A stretch of DNA of 64,000 nt, from positions 124,001 through 188,000 of the forward strand of contig NZ_AROI01000009.1 in the NCBI RefSeq assembly GCF_000410875.1. The letters are read 5' to 3'. Within the stretch, counting starts at the first letter, position 1. Each line of letters opens with the position of its first letter. The stretch is from Halopseudomonas pelagia CL-AP6. Lineage in GTDB: Bacteria > Pseudomonadota > Gammaproteobacteria > Pseudomonadales > Pseudomonadaceae. The position numbers were made by a program, and so were the translations under genes. Below, piece by piece: positions 56,773-64,000 of this stretch. The notes below the pieces were generated by a model that was not told where the DNA came from, did not search any database, and was given only the letters and a program-made list of their open reading frames with translations.

Positions 56773-56918
56773 CGGGCGTTCTATCAGGAATAGCATCCTG
56801 GTTTTGGTTGGCTGGATCAAGACCCGACCCTGTGCTCTTTTCTTTTTGTTGGTGGCGCGGGCGGCTTCGCGGATGATGGCCTGCAGTTCTTAGGGGAACT
56901 GATCGAATAAGTCAGCTA

Positions 56919-56935
56919 CTCTAACCCCATTGATC
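56919..56935. repeat. Single copy of CTCTRACCCCATTGATC repeat
   Basis: CTCTAACCCCATTGATC differs at one base from the core of the two tandem copies at 58269-58312. The two sites flank the MDR gene at 57055-58182. Confidence 0.65.
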
Positions 56936-57054
56936 ACTACGATCAGACAACCAAGCGACGCTGATCATGCAGTCGCTAGGGGCTTGCCCCGCATCTTACG
57001 CGGTAACACCGGTTAGCGAAGTAGCAGACCACTCAATTATTGCAGGAGAACAAA

Positions 57055-58182
57055 GTGTCAGATACCAACATCGAACTTACTTCGACGATTAGCGAAGACA
57101 ACAAACTGGAACTTGCCCTACGCGAGATCGAGATCCCGCAGCCGAGCGAAAACCAGGTGGTTATCCGCGTCGAAGCCGCCCCTATCAACCCGTCTGACCT
57201 GGGAGTGATGTTCAGCGCGGCCGATATGACCACTGCCAAGCAATCCGGTAGCGCCGATCGCCCGGTCATCAGTGCCGATGTCCCGGCCAAGTTCATGGGT
57301 GCCGTTAAAAAGCGGGTTGGCAAGCCTATACCCGTGGGCAACGAAGGCGCCGGTACAGTCGTAGCTGCTGGTTCATCAGCCGCTGCGCAAAGTTTGATGG
57401 GCAAAACCGTTGCGTTCATTGGCGGCGGTAGCTACCGCAAATATCTCTGTGCCAATGTGCAAAGCTGTCTGGAACTGGAGCCGGGCACCACTGCAGTCGA
57501 AGGCGCTTCAAGCTTTGTTAATCCGCTGACTGCATTGGCCATGGTAGAAACCATGCGCGCTGAAGGTCACAAGGCCATCGTTCACGCTGCTGCCGCCTCT
57601 AACCTCGGACAAATGCTCAACCGCATCTGCATCGCCGACGGCATCGACCTGGTCAATATTGTCCGCAAACCGGAACAGGAAGCCTTGCTGCGCGACATGG
57701 GTGCCAAATACGTGGTCAACTCCAGTAACGACAGCTTTATGGCTGACCTGACCCAGGCACTGATTGAAACCGGCGCTACCATCGCCTTCGATCCTATCGG
57801 TGGCGGTCGATTGGCTAGTGACATTCTCACCTGTATGGAAGCCGCCGTTTCTCGCAACATCACTGAATACAGCGTATACGGATCTGACATTTTCAAGCAG
57901 GTGTATATCTATGGCGGCCTTGATCGCGGCCCCATCACGCTGAACCGCAGCTTTGGTTTTGCCTGGGGTGTGAACGGCTTCCTGTTGTTTAATGCGTTGG
58001 GCAAACTGGGCAAGGAAACCACCGACGCCATGCGCAAGCGCATAGCCGCCGAAATTAAGACCACGTTCGCCAGTCACTACACTCACGAAGTATCCCTGGC
58101 CGGGGCTTTACAACTGGATGCGATCTCGATTTATGGCAAACAGGCTACCGGAGAGAAGTTCCTGATCAAACCACAGAGCTAA
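57055..58182 (+). CDS. Zinc-independent MDR oxidoreductase (quinone reductase-like)
   Basis: A 375-residue medium-chain dehydrogenase/reductase. Landmarks: VVIRVEAAPINPSDLGVMFS, VGNEGAGTVVAAGSS, ASSFVNPLTALAMVETM and a Rossmann-like segment around AIVHAAAASNLGQMLNRIC, which replaces the usual GxGxxG by a small-residue run. Related to NADPH:quinone reductase/crotonyl reductase enzymes; substrate unknown. GTG 57055 has AGGAG 8 bases upstream; the frame is open to a TTG at 57040. Flanked by the CTCTRACCCC repeats. Confidence 0.88.
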   Translation: MSDTNIELTSTISEDNKLELALREIEIPQPSENQVVIRVEAAPINPSDLGVMFSAADMTTAKQSGSADRPVISADVPAKFMGAVKKRVGKPIPVGNEGAGTVVAAGSSAAAQSLMGKTVAFIGGGSYRKYLCANVQSCLELEPGTTAVEGASSFVNPLTALAMVETMRAEGHKAIVHAAAASNLGQMLNRICIADGIDLVNIVRKPEQEALLRDMGAKYVVNSSNDSFMADLTQALIETGATIAFDPIGGGRLASDILTCMEAAVSRNITEYSVYGSDIFKQVYIYGGLDRGPITLNRSFGFAWGVNGFLLFNALGKLGKETTDAMRKRIAAEIKTTFASHYTHEVSLAGALQLDAISIYGKQATGEKFLIKPQS

Positions 58183-58214
58183 TGTTTAGCGTCTGGCTGC
58201 TAGGCCATTCTAGA

Positions 58215-58241
58215 GCGCTGGAGTCAGATTGACTCCAGCGC
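58215..58241 (+). terminator. Hairpin after the MDR gene
   Basis: GCGCTGGAGTCA and TGACTCCAGCGC form a perfect 12-bp stem with a GAT loop. No T-run follows, so termination is probable but not certain. Confidence 0.65.
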
Positions 58242-58268
58242 CTGCATGAAAGGTAATCCTGCCGATCA

Positions 58269-58312
58269 ATGTCTCTGACCCCATTGATCCCATGTCTCTG
58301 ACCCCATTGATC
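58269..58312. repeat. Tandem repeat ATGTCTCTGACCCCATTGATC, two copies
   Basis: Two perfect 21-base copies (58269-58289 and 58292-58312) two bases apart. GATCAAT just before the first copy is the inverse of its end, so GATCAAT...ATTGATC forms a stem. TCTGACCCC-type motifs often accompany REP-associated (RAYT/IS200-like) transposases, but none is present here. Confidence 0.85.
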
Positions 58313-58341
58313 GATTTTCAAAGGGGTTCAGGTAGGCAGGC

Positions 58342-58740
58342 TTATGACGGAAACCGTTCAAACTCCGGCAGTTCATGCACATGCTGCATCCATCCCATCC
58401 GCTCAGCTGTCTGAATTGTTATCTCGGGAGGTAGCGCGTCCGGATCGTCGAGTGTCGCCGTCTGCACATCAACAATGCCAGGCAGTATCTCTTCATTCCG
58501 GTAGAACAATCCGCTGCCGCAATCGGGGCAGAAGCTACGCATGGCTGTCCCTGATGAGTTGATGGTCTTGGGCTGCCCCTGTGTCAGGGTAAGAGCGGCT
58601 TCCGGGTACATAGCCCAGGTCACCATTGGTGCGCCAGCGCTGCGCTGGCAGTCACGGCAGTGACATAGAGCCACTGTCTGTGGGGCGCCGGTAAGCTGAT
58701 AGCGAATGGCGCCGCATAAGCATTGTCCAGCATGGGTCAT
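58342..58740 (-). CDS. GFA family protein (glutathione-dependent formaldehyde-activating fold)
   Basis: A 132-residue GFA/CENP-V-like zinc protein. Motifs QCLCGAIRYQLTG, LCHCRDCQRSAGAP and FCPDCGSGLFYRNEE carry the zinc cysteines. Most members have unknown activity; formaldehyde activation is shown for only some. ATG 58740 has AAGGAGG 7 bases before it; the frame is open to a TTG at 58746. It lies tail-to-tail with the tandem repeats and the MDR gene. Confidence 0.92.
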   Translation of the reverse strand: MTHAGQCLCGAIRYQLTGAPQTVALCHCRDCQRSAGAPMVTWAMYPEAALTLTQGQPKTINSSGTAMRSFCPDCGSGLFYRNEEILPGIVDVQTATLDDPDALPPEITIQTAERMGWMQHVHELPEFERFPS

Positions 58741-58890
58741 GACCAAACCTCCTTAAAGTTTTTCTAGCTTTCAAGCATAGTCTGGTTCTGCTGAAATTCA
58801 CCAGTGACGTTCAGGAAAACATACCGTTAAAGGCAGTCGAGGCGGGGCATTGAGCGGGCGATAGCTTAGTGGACGGGTCTTTCTTGCCGG

Positions 58891-59802
58891 TTATCCCGTA
58901 TGGGTTTTGCGTTTGACCTCTTGGGTGTCCTGGGCTGGGGGCCGGCCAAACATTCTGCGGTACTCCCGGGTAAATTGGGACGCGCTTTCATATCCCACGG
59001 TAAACGCAGCATGGCTTGCGCTAGAGCCTTCGGCGAGCATCAAGCGGCGAGCTTCGATTAAGCGTAGCTGTTTCTGGAATTGCAGCGGCGAGAGCGATGT
59101 GATCTTGCGGAAATGATTGAAGAACGATGAAGGGCTCATTCCGGCCGAAGCGGCTAGCTGCTCGACTGTTAACGGCTTTGCATATTCGGTACGCAGTACG
59201 GATACAGCGCGCGCCACGCGCCGGATATGTGCGTCAGGCCAGCCAAGGCGTCTGATCGCTGGCCCGTGTTGACCGACCAGCAGCCAATAATGCATTTCAC
59301 GCACCAGCTGAGCCTGCAAAATAGGTATGGATTCGGGCCTAGCCAGCAACTCCATCATGCGCAGCGCGCTAGTGGCTATCTCTTTCTCGGTGGGCTTGGT
59401 CTGTACTGACACACCCGCCTGTACCGGGGCCGCTTCCATGGCCGTTGTCAGATCCGTTATCACTTGCAGGTCCAGATCAAGTGCCAGCGCCAGGTAAGGC
59501 TCTTGTTCACTCGCAGTGATAATCTGGCTTGCGGTAGGTAGGTCCGCCGTGATCAGCATCGAATCGCCGGGGCTCAGGCTCAAAGCCTGGGTGCCAATAG
59601 CGACATGTTTAACGCCCTGCAATACTAGGCAGACCAACGGCTTTTGAATTGAATGCTGCAATTCGCTGGGTGCAGTTACCCGCACAATGGTCAAGCCATC
59701 AAACGGGGTTATAGCCACGCCTGCAGCGTCGGCGTGTGCCTGTGCATAATGGTCTACGGCATTTAATAGGAGATTATTCATGTTTTGATTCTGGGTGATC
59801 AC
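58891..59802 (-). CDS. AraC-family regulator (AraC_N type)
   Basis: A 303-residue regulator with an N-terminal AraC_N cupin-like domain (IQKPLVCLVLQGVKHVAIGT; LSPGDSMLITADLPTASQI) and a C-terminal pair of helix-turn-helices (LAASAGMSPSSFFNHFRKIT; AFTVGYESASQFTREYRRMFGRPP). The start may be GTG 59802 or ATG 59781; neither has a strong ribosome site. It diverges from the SDR at 59931 across 128 bases. Such pairs usually have the regulator controlling the oxidoreductase, here by inference. Confidence 0.9.
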   Translation of the reverse strand: MITQNQNMNNLLLNAVDHYAQAHADAAGVAITPFDGLTIVRVTAPSELQHSIQKPLVCLVLQGVKHVAIGTQALSLSPGDSMLITADLPTASQIITASEQEPYLALALDLDLQVITDLTTAMEAAPVQAGVSVQTKPTEKEIATSALRMMELLARPESIPILQAQLVREMHYWLLVGQHGPAIRRLGWPDAHIRRVARAVSVLRTEYAKPLTVEQLAASAGMSPSSFFNHFRKITSLSPLQFQKQLRLIEARRLMLAEGSSASHAAFTVGYESASQFTREYRRMFGRPPAQDTQEVKRKTHTG

Positions 59803-59930
59803 GAATCGCTCGGCAATATTCGGTCAGGCGCTTTTGTAGGAATAGGCTAAACGTGTCGAGCTTCCGGCAACGACTCAGTTGTGCGTGAGGTGCACCATTT
59901 AAGCGTATTCACTCACTGCAGGAGCTACAC

Positions 59931-60686
59931 ATGTCAAAAATTACACTCGTTACTGGTTCAAGCCGAGGGCTTGGCCGCAATACGGCCCTCCATATAGCAA
60001 AGCAGGGAGGAGATGTGGTCGTCACCTATCACCGCCGCAGCGACAAGGCGAACGCGGTAGTGGCGGAAATTGAAGCATTGGGCCGCCAGGCAGTTGCGCT
60101 GCAATTGGATACGGGCGACGTCAGTTCATTTCCCGGTTTTGTTGAACAGCTCCAGCTGGCGTTGCGTGAGGTCTGGCAACGAGAAAGGCTGGATCATCTG
60201 GTCAATAACGCCGGGCAGGGTGAATTGGCGCTCATAGCGGACACCACTGAAAGTCAATTTGATGCGCTGATGAAAGTGCATTTCAAAGGGGTGTTTTTCC
60301 TCACCCAGGCATTGTTACCGCTTATTGACGATGGTGGCCGTATCATTAATCTGTCCTCTGGGCTGACCCGCATGGCAACGGCTGGCTTCGGTGCCTATGC
60401 GGCGATGAAGGGCGCAATTGAAGTGCTCAGCGTGTATCTGGCGAAGGAGTTGGGTAGCCGAGGCATAACCGTCAATACGGTAGCGCCGGGTGCTATTGAG
60501 ACGGACTTTTTAGGCGGTGCGGTGCGTGATACCCCCGATCTCAATCAGACCTTTGCCGGTATGACGGCTTTAGGACGTGTGGGCGTGCCGGATGACATTG
60601 GCCCCATGATCGCGAGCCTGCTGTCTGAGAATAATCGTTGGGTCAACGCGCAGCGTATCGAGGTGTCCGGCGGGCAGAATATCTAA
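59931..60686 (+). CDS. Short-chain dehydrogenase/reductase
   Basis: A 251-residue classical SDR: TGSSRGLGRNTALHIA, NNAGQGELALIA, Ser in NLSSGLTRM, Tyr-x3-Lys in YAAMKGAIEVLS and the end VEVSGGQNI-like tail. Substrate unknown. AGGAG precedes the ATG by 8 bases. It is divergent from the AraC_N regulator, a common pairing for aldehyde or xenobiotic reductases in Pseudomonas. Confidence 0.92.
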   Translation: MSKITLVTGSSRGLGRNTALHIAKQGGDVVVTYHRRSDKANAVVAEIEALGRQAVALQLDTGDVSSFPGFVEQLQLALREVWQRERLDHLVNNAGQGELALIADTTESQFDALMKVHFKGVFFLTQALLPLIDDGGRIINLSSGLTRMATAGFGAYAAMKGAIEVLSVYLAKELGSRGITVNTVAPGAIETDFLGGAVRDTPDLNQTFAGMTALGRVGVPDDIGPMIASLLSENNRWVNAQRIEVSGGQNI

Positions 60687-60734
60687 GTGAGAAGGGCATG
60701 CCTCCCCAGTCATAACAGGCTGGGAAGGTACTCT

Positions 60735-60973
60735 CATTCTAATCGGTTTTACTGAGGTTTCTCGATACAGGGTAGATAGCGGGAACGGGTGAAGGGGCGC
60801 TCTGCGAATATCTGGCTTATGCTCAACCTGCCAGGCTTCCGGATACTCTCCAATCCATTTTGCCAGGGCCCCAAACTCCTCTATCAAGGCGCCACCCAAT
60901 CCAGGAATCTTCGATTCGTACCAATTGATTCCGGAAACTCGGCTTCCGTTGCCGGGTGAAAAGAAGAGTTCAT
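60735..60973 (-). pseudogene. ParE/RelE-family toxin, frameshifted remnant
   Basis: From ATG 60973 the frame reads MNSSFHPATEAEF, the usual opening of these toxins. After GAGTTT (about 60937) the similarity moves to another frame, INWYESKIPGLGGALIEEFG, then EYPEAWQVEHKPDIRRAPLH and LSTLYRE. A single-base deletion near 60930-60937 explains the shift. The expected C-terminus (a VAH...RPGYW-type end) is unrecognisable, suggesting further decay. The ATG overlaps the stop of the antitoxin remnant as ATGA, the normal arrangement. The family cleaves mRNA or poisons gyrase; this copy cannot be functional. Confidence 0.68.
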
Positions 60974-61026
60974 TTGATCAGCGCTCTAGCCCTCTGCATT
61001 ACGTCATTAGCCGTTACTTTGGAGCT
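60970..61026 (-). pseudogene. Antitoxin tail (addiction-module protein, PF09720-like)
   Basis: Eighteen codons before TGA (60970-60972) read SSKVTANDVMQRARALIK, like the C-terminal end of addiction-module antitoxins, which commonly finish with V-x-x-A-RALL-K. Upstream the frame runs into the terminator of the DUF934 gene, so the rest of the antitoxin is lost. Its TGA overlaps the toxin ATG. Confidence 0.5.
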
Positions 61027-61033
61027 TACGTTG

Positions 61034-61069
61034 GGAGAAAAACAACCGGGGCAGGGCGCCCCGGTTGTT
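61034..61069 (-). terminator. Terminator of the cysI-DUF934 unit
   Basis: On the minus strand AACAACCGGGGC pairs with GCCCCGGTTGTT over 12 bp around GCCCT, followed by TTTTTCTCCC. It begins 5 bases after the DUF934 stop. Confidence 0.92.
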
Positions 61070-61074
61070 GCTGC

Positions 61075-61572
61075 TCAGGCGCGGCGACGAAACAGCGGCA
61101 GTGGCTGGTCAGTGGCGGCCTGGTAGGTTACGGAGAAGTCTTGGAGGCTTTGCAGGGCTTCTTCGGCGTTGCGGTCTTCGCGGATCACGAAGGCATCAAA
61201 GCCGCAGCGCTGCATAAAGAACAGCTGATCGCGCAATACATCGCCAATGGCGCGCACCTCACCTTTGTAGCCGTAGCGGTCACGCAGCAGGCGGGCATTG
61301 GAGTAGCTGCGACCGTCGCTGAATACCGGGAAATTCAGGGCGATGACCTGGAAGTGCTCCAGATCATCTGCGATGGCTTCCACTTCTTCGTCGCTGTTCA
61401 GCCACACACCTAGCCCGCCGTCCCGGGCTTTCAGGGCGTGGGCGTGTTCCAGCCACAAGGCTAACGGCACGATCAGGTCGTCGCTATTGGACAGGCCGTC
61501 GAGGCTGGTATCCGTTGGCAGCAGGTGCCAGGTTTCCTTGACCAGCGCGTTGCCTTTAATGAGTTGCTGCAT
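61075..61572 (-). CDS. DUF934 protein, sulfite-reduction partner of CysI
   Basis: A 165-residue DUF934 protein (PF06073). It is regularly encoded just after cysI in proteobacteria, so it is inferred to help sulfite reduction, perhaps electron supply or cofactor handling; the biochemical role is not settled. Landmarks: LALWLEHAHALKARDGGLGV, IALNFPVFSDGRSYSNARLL, RAIGDVLRDQLFFMQRCGF and the end LPLFRRRA. ATG 61572 has AAGGAG 7 bases upstream and overlaps the cysI end by 17 bases. Confidence 0.9.
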   Translation of the reverse strand: MQQLIKGNALVKETWHLLPTDTSLDGLSNSDDLIVPLALWLEHAHALKARDGGLGVWLNSDEEVEAIADDLEHFQVIALNFPVFSDGRSYSNARLLRDRYGYKGEVRAIGDVLRDQLFFMQRCGFDAFVIREDRNAEEALQSLQDFSVTYQAATDQPLPLFRRRA

Positions 61573-63214
61573 AAACACGCTCCTTGAAGGGGGCCATGCC
61601 GATTCGCTGGAAGGTGTCGATAAACTGCTCTTCTGCGGTGCGGCTTTCCAGGTATACGTCCACTACCTTGCTCACTACGCTGGGCATCTCGTCGGCGGCG
61701 AAGGATGGCCCGAGGATCTGGCCGATGGCGGCATTGCGGCCGCTGTTGCCTCCCAGGGATACCTGATAGAACTCGGCGCCTTTCTTGTCCACACCGAGAA
61801 TGCCGATATGACCGACGTGGTGATGGCCACAGGCGTTCATGCAACCGGAAATGTTCAGGTCCAGATCGCCGATGTCGTGCAGGTAATCCAGATCATCAAA
61901 GGTGCGCTGAATGGCCTCGGCGATCGGAATCGACTTGGCGTTGGCCAGCGAGCAGAAATCGCCGCCGGGGCAGCAGATAACGTCGGTCAGCAGGCCGATA
62001 TTCGGTGTGGCAAAACCCTGCTGCTTGCAGGCTTCCCACAGCGCGTACAGATCGCTCTGGCGTACGTCAGCGAGTACCAGATTCTGCTGGTGGGTGACGC
62101 GCAGCTCGCCAAAGCTGAAGCGGTCAGCCAGGTCGGCGGCGGCTTCCATCTGTTGGTCAGTGGCGTCGCCGGGCGCTACGGCAGTCGGCTTGAGTGACAG
62201 GGTGACGGCGGCATAGCCGGGCACCTTGTGCGCCTGAATATTGCGCATGGCCCAGTTATTGAAGCCCTTTTCACTATTGCGCTTGGCCAGGTAGTCGGCA
62301 TCATCGCCTTTGAACTGCTCGTAGGCAGGGGCGCTGAAGTGTTTGGCGACGCGGTGCAGTTCTTCCTGGGTCAGGGTGGCGGGGCCATCCTGGGTATGCG
62401 CCCATTCGGCATTCACTTTCTCGGCAAATACTTCAGGGGTGAGCGCCTTGACCAAAATCTTGATCCGCGCTTTGTACTTGTTGTCTCGGCGGCCATAGCG
62501 GTTATACACGCGCAGGATGGCATCCAGATACGTCAGCAGGTGCTGCCAGGGCAGGAAGGCATTGATCTCGCTGCCGACCATCGGCGTGCGGCCCAGGCCG
62601 CCACCGACCAGCACGCGGAAGCCGACTTCGCCGGCGTCGTTCTTGACCACATTCAAGCCGATGTCATGCACGCCGATGGCCGCACGGTCTTCGGTCGCGC
62701 CGTTAACGGCGATCTTGAATTTACGCGGCAGGAAGGCGAACTCCGGGTGGAAGGTCGACCATTGGCGGATGATTTCACACCAGGGGCGCGGGTCGACCAG
62801 TTCGTCGGCGGCGACGCCGGCGAATTGGTCGGTAGTGGTGTTACGGATGCAATTGCCGCTGGTCTGGATGGCGTGCATCTGCACTTCGGCCAGGTGCGCG
62901 AGTATGTCTGGCACATCTTCCAATGCTGGCCAGTTGAATTGCACGTTTTGACGGGTGCTGAAGTGCGCATAACCCTTGTCGTATTCACGAGCGATAAACG
63001 CCAGCTTACGCATCTGTTTGGACGATACCAGGCCATAGGGAATAGCGACGCGCAACATCGGCGCGTAGCGCTGCACGTAAAGGCCGTTTTGAAGACGCAA
63101 TGGCAGGAATTCGGGATCACTCAGTTCGCCTGCCAGGTAGCGGCGAGTCTGGTCGCGGAACTGCTTGACGCGGTCCTCAACGATCCGTTGGTCATATTCG
63201 TCGTAAATGTACAT
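61556..63214 (-). CDS. cysI: Sulfite/nitrite reductase hemoprotein subunit CysI
   Basis: Reduces sulfite to sulfide using siroheme and a [4Fe-4S] cluster. The 552 residues have the doubled ferredoxin-like and siroheme domains; cluster ligands are Cys415, Cys421, Cys458 and Cys462 (CCPGGDFC; SGCMNACGHH). Other landmarks: FSTRQNVQFNWPAL and TSGNCIRNTTTDQFAGV. The one-piece form in Pseudomonas differs from enterobacterial CysIJ and probably takes electrons from ferredoxin or a flavodoxin reductase. The leader (63215-63380) is AT-rich with a possible CysB site. Confidence 0.94.
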   Translation of the reverse strand: MYIYDEYDQRIVEDRVKQFRDQTRRYLAGELSDPEFLPLRLQNGLYVQRYAPMLRVAIPYGLVSSKQMRKLAFIAREYDKGYAHFSTRQNVQFNWPALEDVPDILAHLAEVQMHAIQTSGNCIRNTTTDQFAGVAADELVDPRPWCEIIRQWSTFHPEFAFLPRKFKIAVNGATEDRAAIGVHDIGLNVVKNDAGEVGFRVLVGGGLGRTPMVGSEINAFLPWQHLLTYLDAILRVYNRYGRRDNKYKARIKILVKALTPEVFAEKVNAEWAHTQDGPATLTQEELHRVAKHFSAPAYEQFKGDDADYLAKRNSEKGFNNWAMRNIQAHKVPGYAAVTLSLKPTAVAPGDATDQQMEAAADLADRFSFGELRVTHQQNLVLADVRQSDLYALWEACKQQGFATPNIGLLTDVICCPGGDFCSLANAKSIPIAEAIQRTFDDLDYLHDIGDLDLNISGCMNACGHHHVGHIGILGVDKKGAEFYQVSLGGNSGRNAAIGQILGPSFAADEMPSVVSKVVDVYLESRTAEEQFIDTFQRIGMAPFKERVYAATH

Positions 63215-63299
63215 GCAGACAACCTGTCGATAGGAGTTCAGGCGGCGGGCCGGAGATGCGGGCGCGGGCCACCCGATTGGGCAACGTTGTAAGGGCGGA

Positions 63300-63370
63300 A
63301 AGATAGCAAATTTTCAATATGCACAAAAGGAATGTTTATCTATATGTTTATACTCAAAATACACATAGCT
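63300..63370 (-). promoter_or_regulatory. AT-rich cysI upstream region, possible CysB site
   Basis: On the minus strand the patch carries ATAAACA twice (ATAAACATATAGATAAACA) then ATTCCTTTT (63325-63333). ATTCC followed by a T-run occurs in CysB-activated promoters of enterobacteria. Together with the AT-rich patch before cysH this suggests a shared activator; no strict motif can be defined by eye. Confidence 0.35.
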
Positions 63371-63486
63371 AGGCATCCATATCACCCATTCGTATTAAAG
63401 CGCTGTGCGGGGTTTGACACTCAGGTGCAGGCAGGCTTAACGTAGGTTTGTCTGAGCCCAAATAAAAATTAAAAGGATCGCACACC

Positions 63487-63606
63487 ATGAACGAACATGA
63501 CCTGCAGGAAACCTCAAACACCGACAGTCACCTTGATGCTTTTGCTGCCGTGGCGTTAATTCTGATAGCGGTCATTACCGCAGTGATCTGGGTGAGCAAT
63601 AGCTGA
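63487..63606 (+). CDS. Small single-helix membrane protein, 39 residues
   Basis: A 39-codon frame beginning MNEHDLQETSNTDSHLDAFA, an acidic N-terminus, then one transmembrane segment (AAVALILIAVITAVIWV) and a short tail. AAAAGGAT lies 8 bases before the ATG. It diverges from cysI. The clear ribosome site and clean domain layout support a real gene; I recognise no family. Confidence 0.65.
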   Translation: MNEHDLQETSNTDSHLDAFAAVALILIAVITAVIWVSNS

Positions 63607-63723
63607 TTGCCCCCCCGCTGTGCGGTTATGCCGGTTAGGCCTTGCCCATCACTTGACGCGCTAACTCTGCCGCTTGTTCATGACTCGTTGGCGGCTTGCG
63701 CTATGCAGCTCGCCAGCGACGTG

Positions 63724-63969
63724 TCAGATACCTGCCAAGTGCAGTACTGTTTTGACTACCCCGAAGATAATCAATATAAACAGTAGCGTGAACGCGATAC
63801 CTGCGGCGATAAAGTGTGAGGGCTTGCCTTTGCTGAAGTCGCGTTCGCGGGCCTTGTTGCTTTGCACGCCAAGCGCTGCCGCCAGTACGCTGGACAGGGT
63901 TTCTTTCAGGCTCATGTGCTCCGGTGCTTCCTGCTTTTCCGGCGCTTCCGGCTTTTGCGGTTCGCTCAT
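63724..63969 (-). CDS. DUF2970 membrane protein
   Basis: An 81-residue DUF2970 protein. The N-terminal part is Pro/Glu-rich (EPQKPEAPEKQEAPEHM), followed by the family motif SVLAAALGVQSNKARERDF, and one transmembrane helix near the C-terminus (about 53-74, FIAAGIAFTLLFILIIFGVV). Function unknown. ATG 63969 has GAGG 5 bases before it. The end of the window cuts off what lies upstream. Confidence 0.88.
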   Translation of the reverse strand: MSEPQKPEAPEKQEAPEHMSLKETLSSVLAAALGVQSNKARERDFSKGKPSHFIAAGIAFTLLFILIIFGVVKTVLHLAGI

Positions 63970-64000
63970 CATTGCCTCATTATTGTGCGTTGTGTTGTAC

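Larger units (their letters stand above)
56408..57054. other. 647-base region with vestiges, no intact gene
   Basis: I find no supportable gene. It contains a hairpin ATCTCCT-CAAG-AGGAGAT at 56644-56661, a minus-strand open stretch ending in the copied DUF934 tail (56737-56889), and CTCTAACCCCATTGATC at 56919-56935, a relative of the repeats at 58269-58312. The whole looks like accumulated fragments. Confidence 0.6.
60687..61074. other. 388-base region holding a decayed toxin-antitoxin pair and a terminator
   Basis: Between the SDR stop and the DUF934 stop no intact gene is found. On the minus strand lie the remains of a ParE/RelE-like toxin (60735-60973), the tail of an antitoxin (60970-61026) and the terminator of the DUF934 unit. 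Confidence 0.7.

Noticed and set aside
56711-56893. Plus-strand frame of 60 codons before the MDR gene
   Set aside because: Lies over the copied DUF934 tail and has no family or ribosome site.
60570-60899. Minus-strand 109-codon frame as an intact gene
   Set aside because: Its first 60 residues are the second reading frame of the ParE/RelE-like remnant; the rest is antisense to the SDR 3' end, so it is not an intact protein.
61343-62197. Long plus-strand frame of 284 codons opposite cysI
   Set aside because: Antisense shadow of cysI, which has clear cluster-ligand motifs on the minus strand.
62228-63292. Plus-strand frame of 354 codons opposite cysI
   Set aside because: Also antisense to cysI, with no family and no ribosome site.

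Overview
The window looks like chromosome of a Pseudomonas-lineage gammaproteobacterium. The evidence is gene order recalled from P. aeruginosa (cysB-cysH-thrH-pabB; folD-tRNAs-tig-clpP-clpX-lon-hupB-ppiD-fabI; mltD-gloB-rnhA-dnaQ; fimL-nudC; cysI with a DUF934 gene), a GntR/AcnD/PrpF-type methylcitrate cluster, and palindromic intergenic repeats built on AGCTACAAG, a Pseudomonas habit. Genus is inferred from content and synteny only; a marine or environmental lineage such as Halopseudomonas is possible but not shown. There is no rRNA, CRISPR array, prophage or intact insertion sequence.

Layout. 1-6.9 kb: the end of a 5'-nucleotidase gene, cysB, cysH divergent from thrH, then a three-gene minus-strand unit (membrane inactive-transglutaminase protein, ATP-grasp ligase-like protein, pabB). 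7.1-13.9 kb: a complete propionate (2-methylcitrate) operon, gntR-prpB-prpC-acnD-prpF, with two copies of TTGTnGACAA at its promoter. 14-25.3 kb: an atypical SDR, folD, three tRNAs (Arg-UCU, His-GUG, Leu-UAG) and the protein-quality block tig, clpP, clpX, lon (with a sigma-32-like promoter), hupB, ppiD. 25.4-36.2 kb: a long minus-strand run ending in fabI, carrying a YejABEF-type oligopeptide transporter with two substrate-binding proteins, mltD and gloB. 36.3-48.1 kb: a methyltransferase, rnhA and dnaQ with overlapping ends; an enoyl-CoA hydratase, fimL, nudC and a membrane protein; then SDR, phosphotransferase, SCP2 and histidine-phosphatase genes, sohB and an AcuI-like reductase.

48.2-61 kb is the accessory part: DUF2007, an AT-rich lipoprotein gene, DUF3135, an Old Yellow Enzyme with an ArsR regulator, a 478-residue unrecognised two-helix membrane protein, two AraC regulators with neighbours (DUF899, SDR), a quinone-reductase-like MDR, a GFA protein, and several vestiges. 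The vestiges include a frameshifted ParE/RelE-like toxin with the tail of its antitoxin, a copied 3' end of the DUF934 gene, and repeats of CTCTGACCCCATTGATC. From 61 kb the core returns with the DUF934 gene and cysI, then two small membrane proteins.

Links between genes: CysB (292-1266) is the expected activator of cysH and of cysI-DUF934, so much of assimilatory sulfate reduction sits at the two ends of the window. The most unusual observations are the decayed toxin-antitoxin pair, the paired operators of the methylcitrate operon, the 13-bp stem between prpC and acnD, the SDR lacking the Tyr-Lys pair, and the unrecognised membrane protein at 52883.
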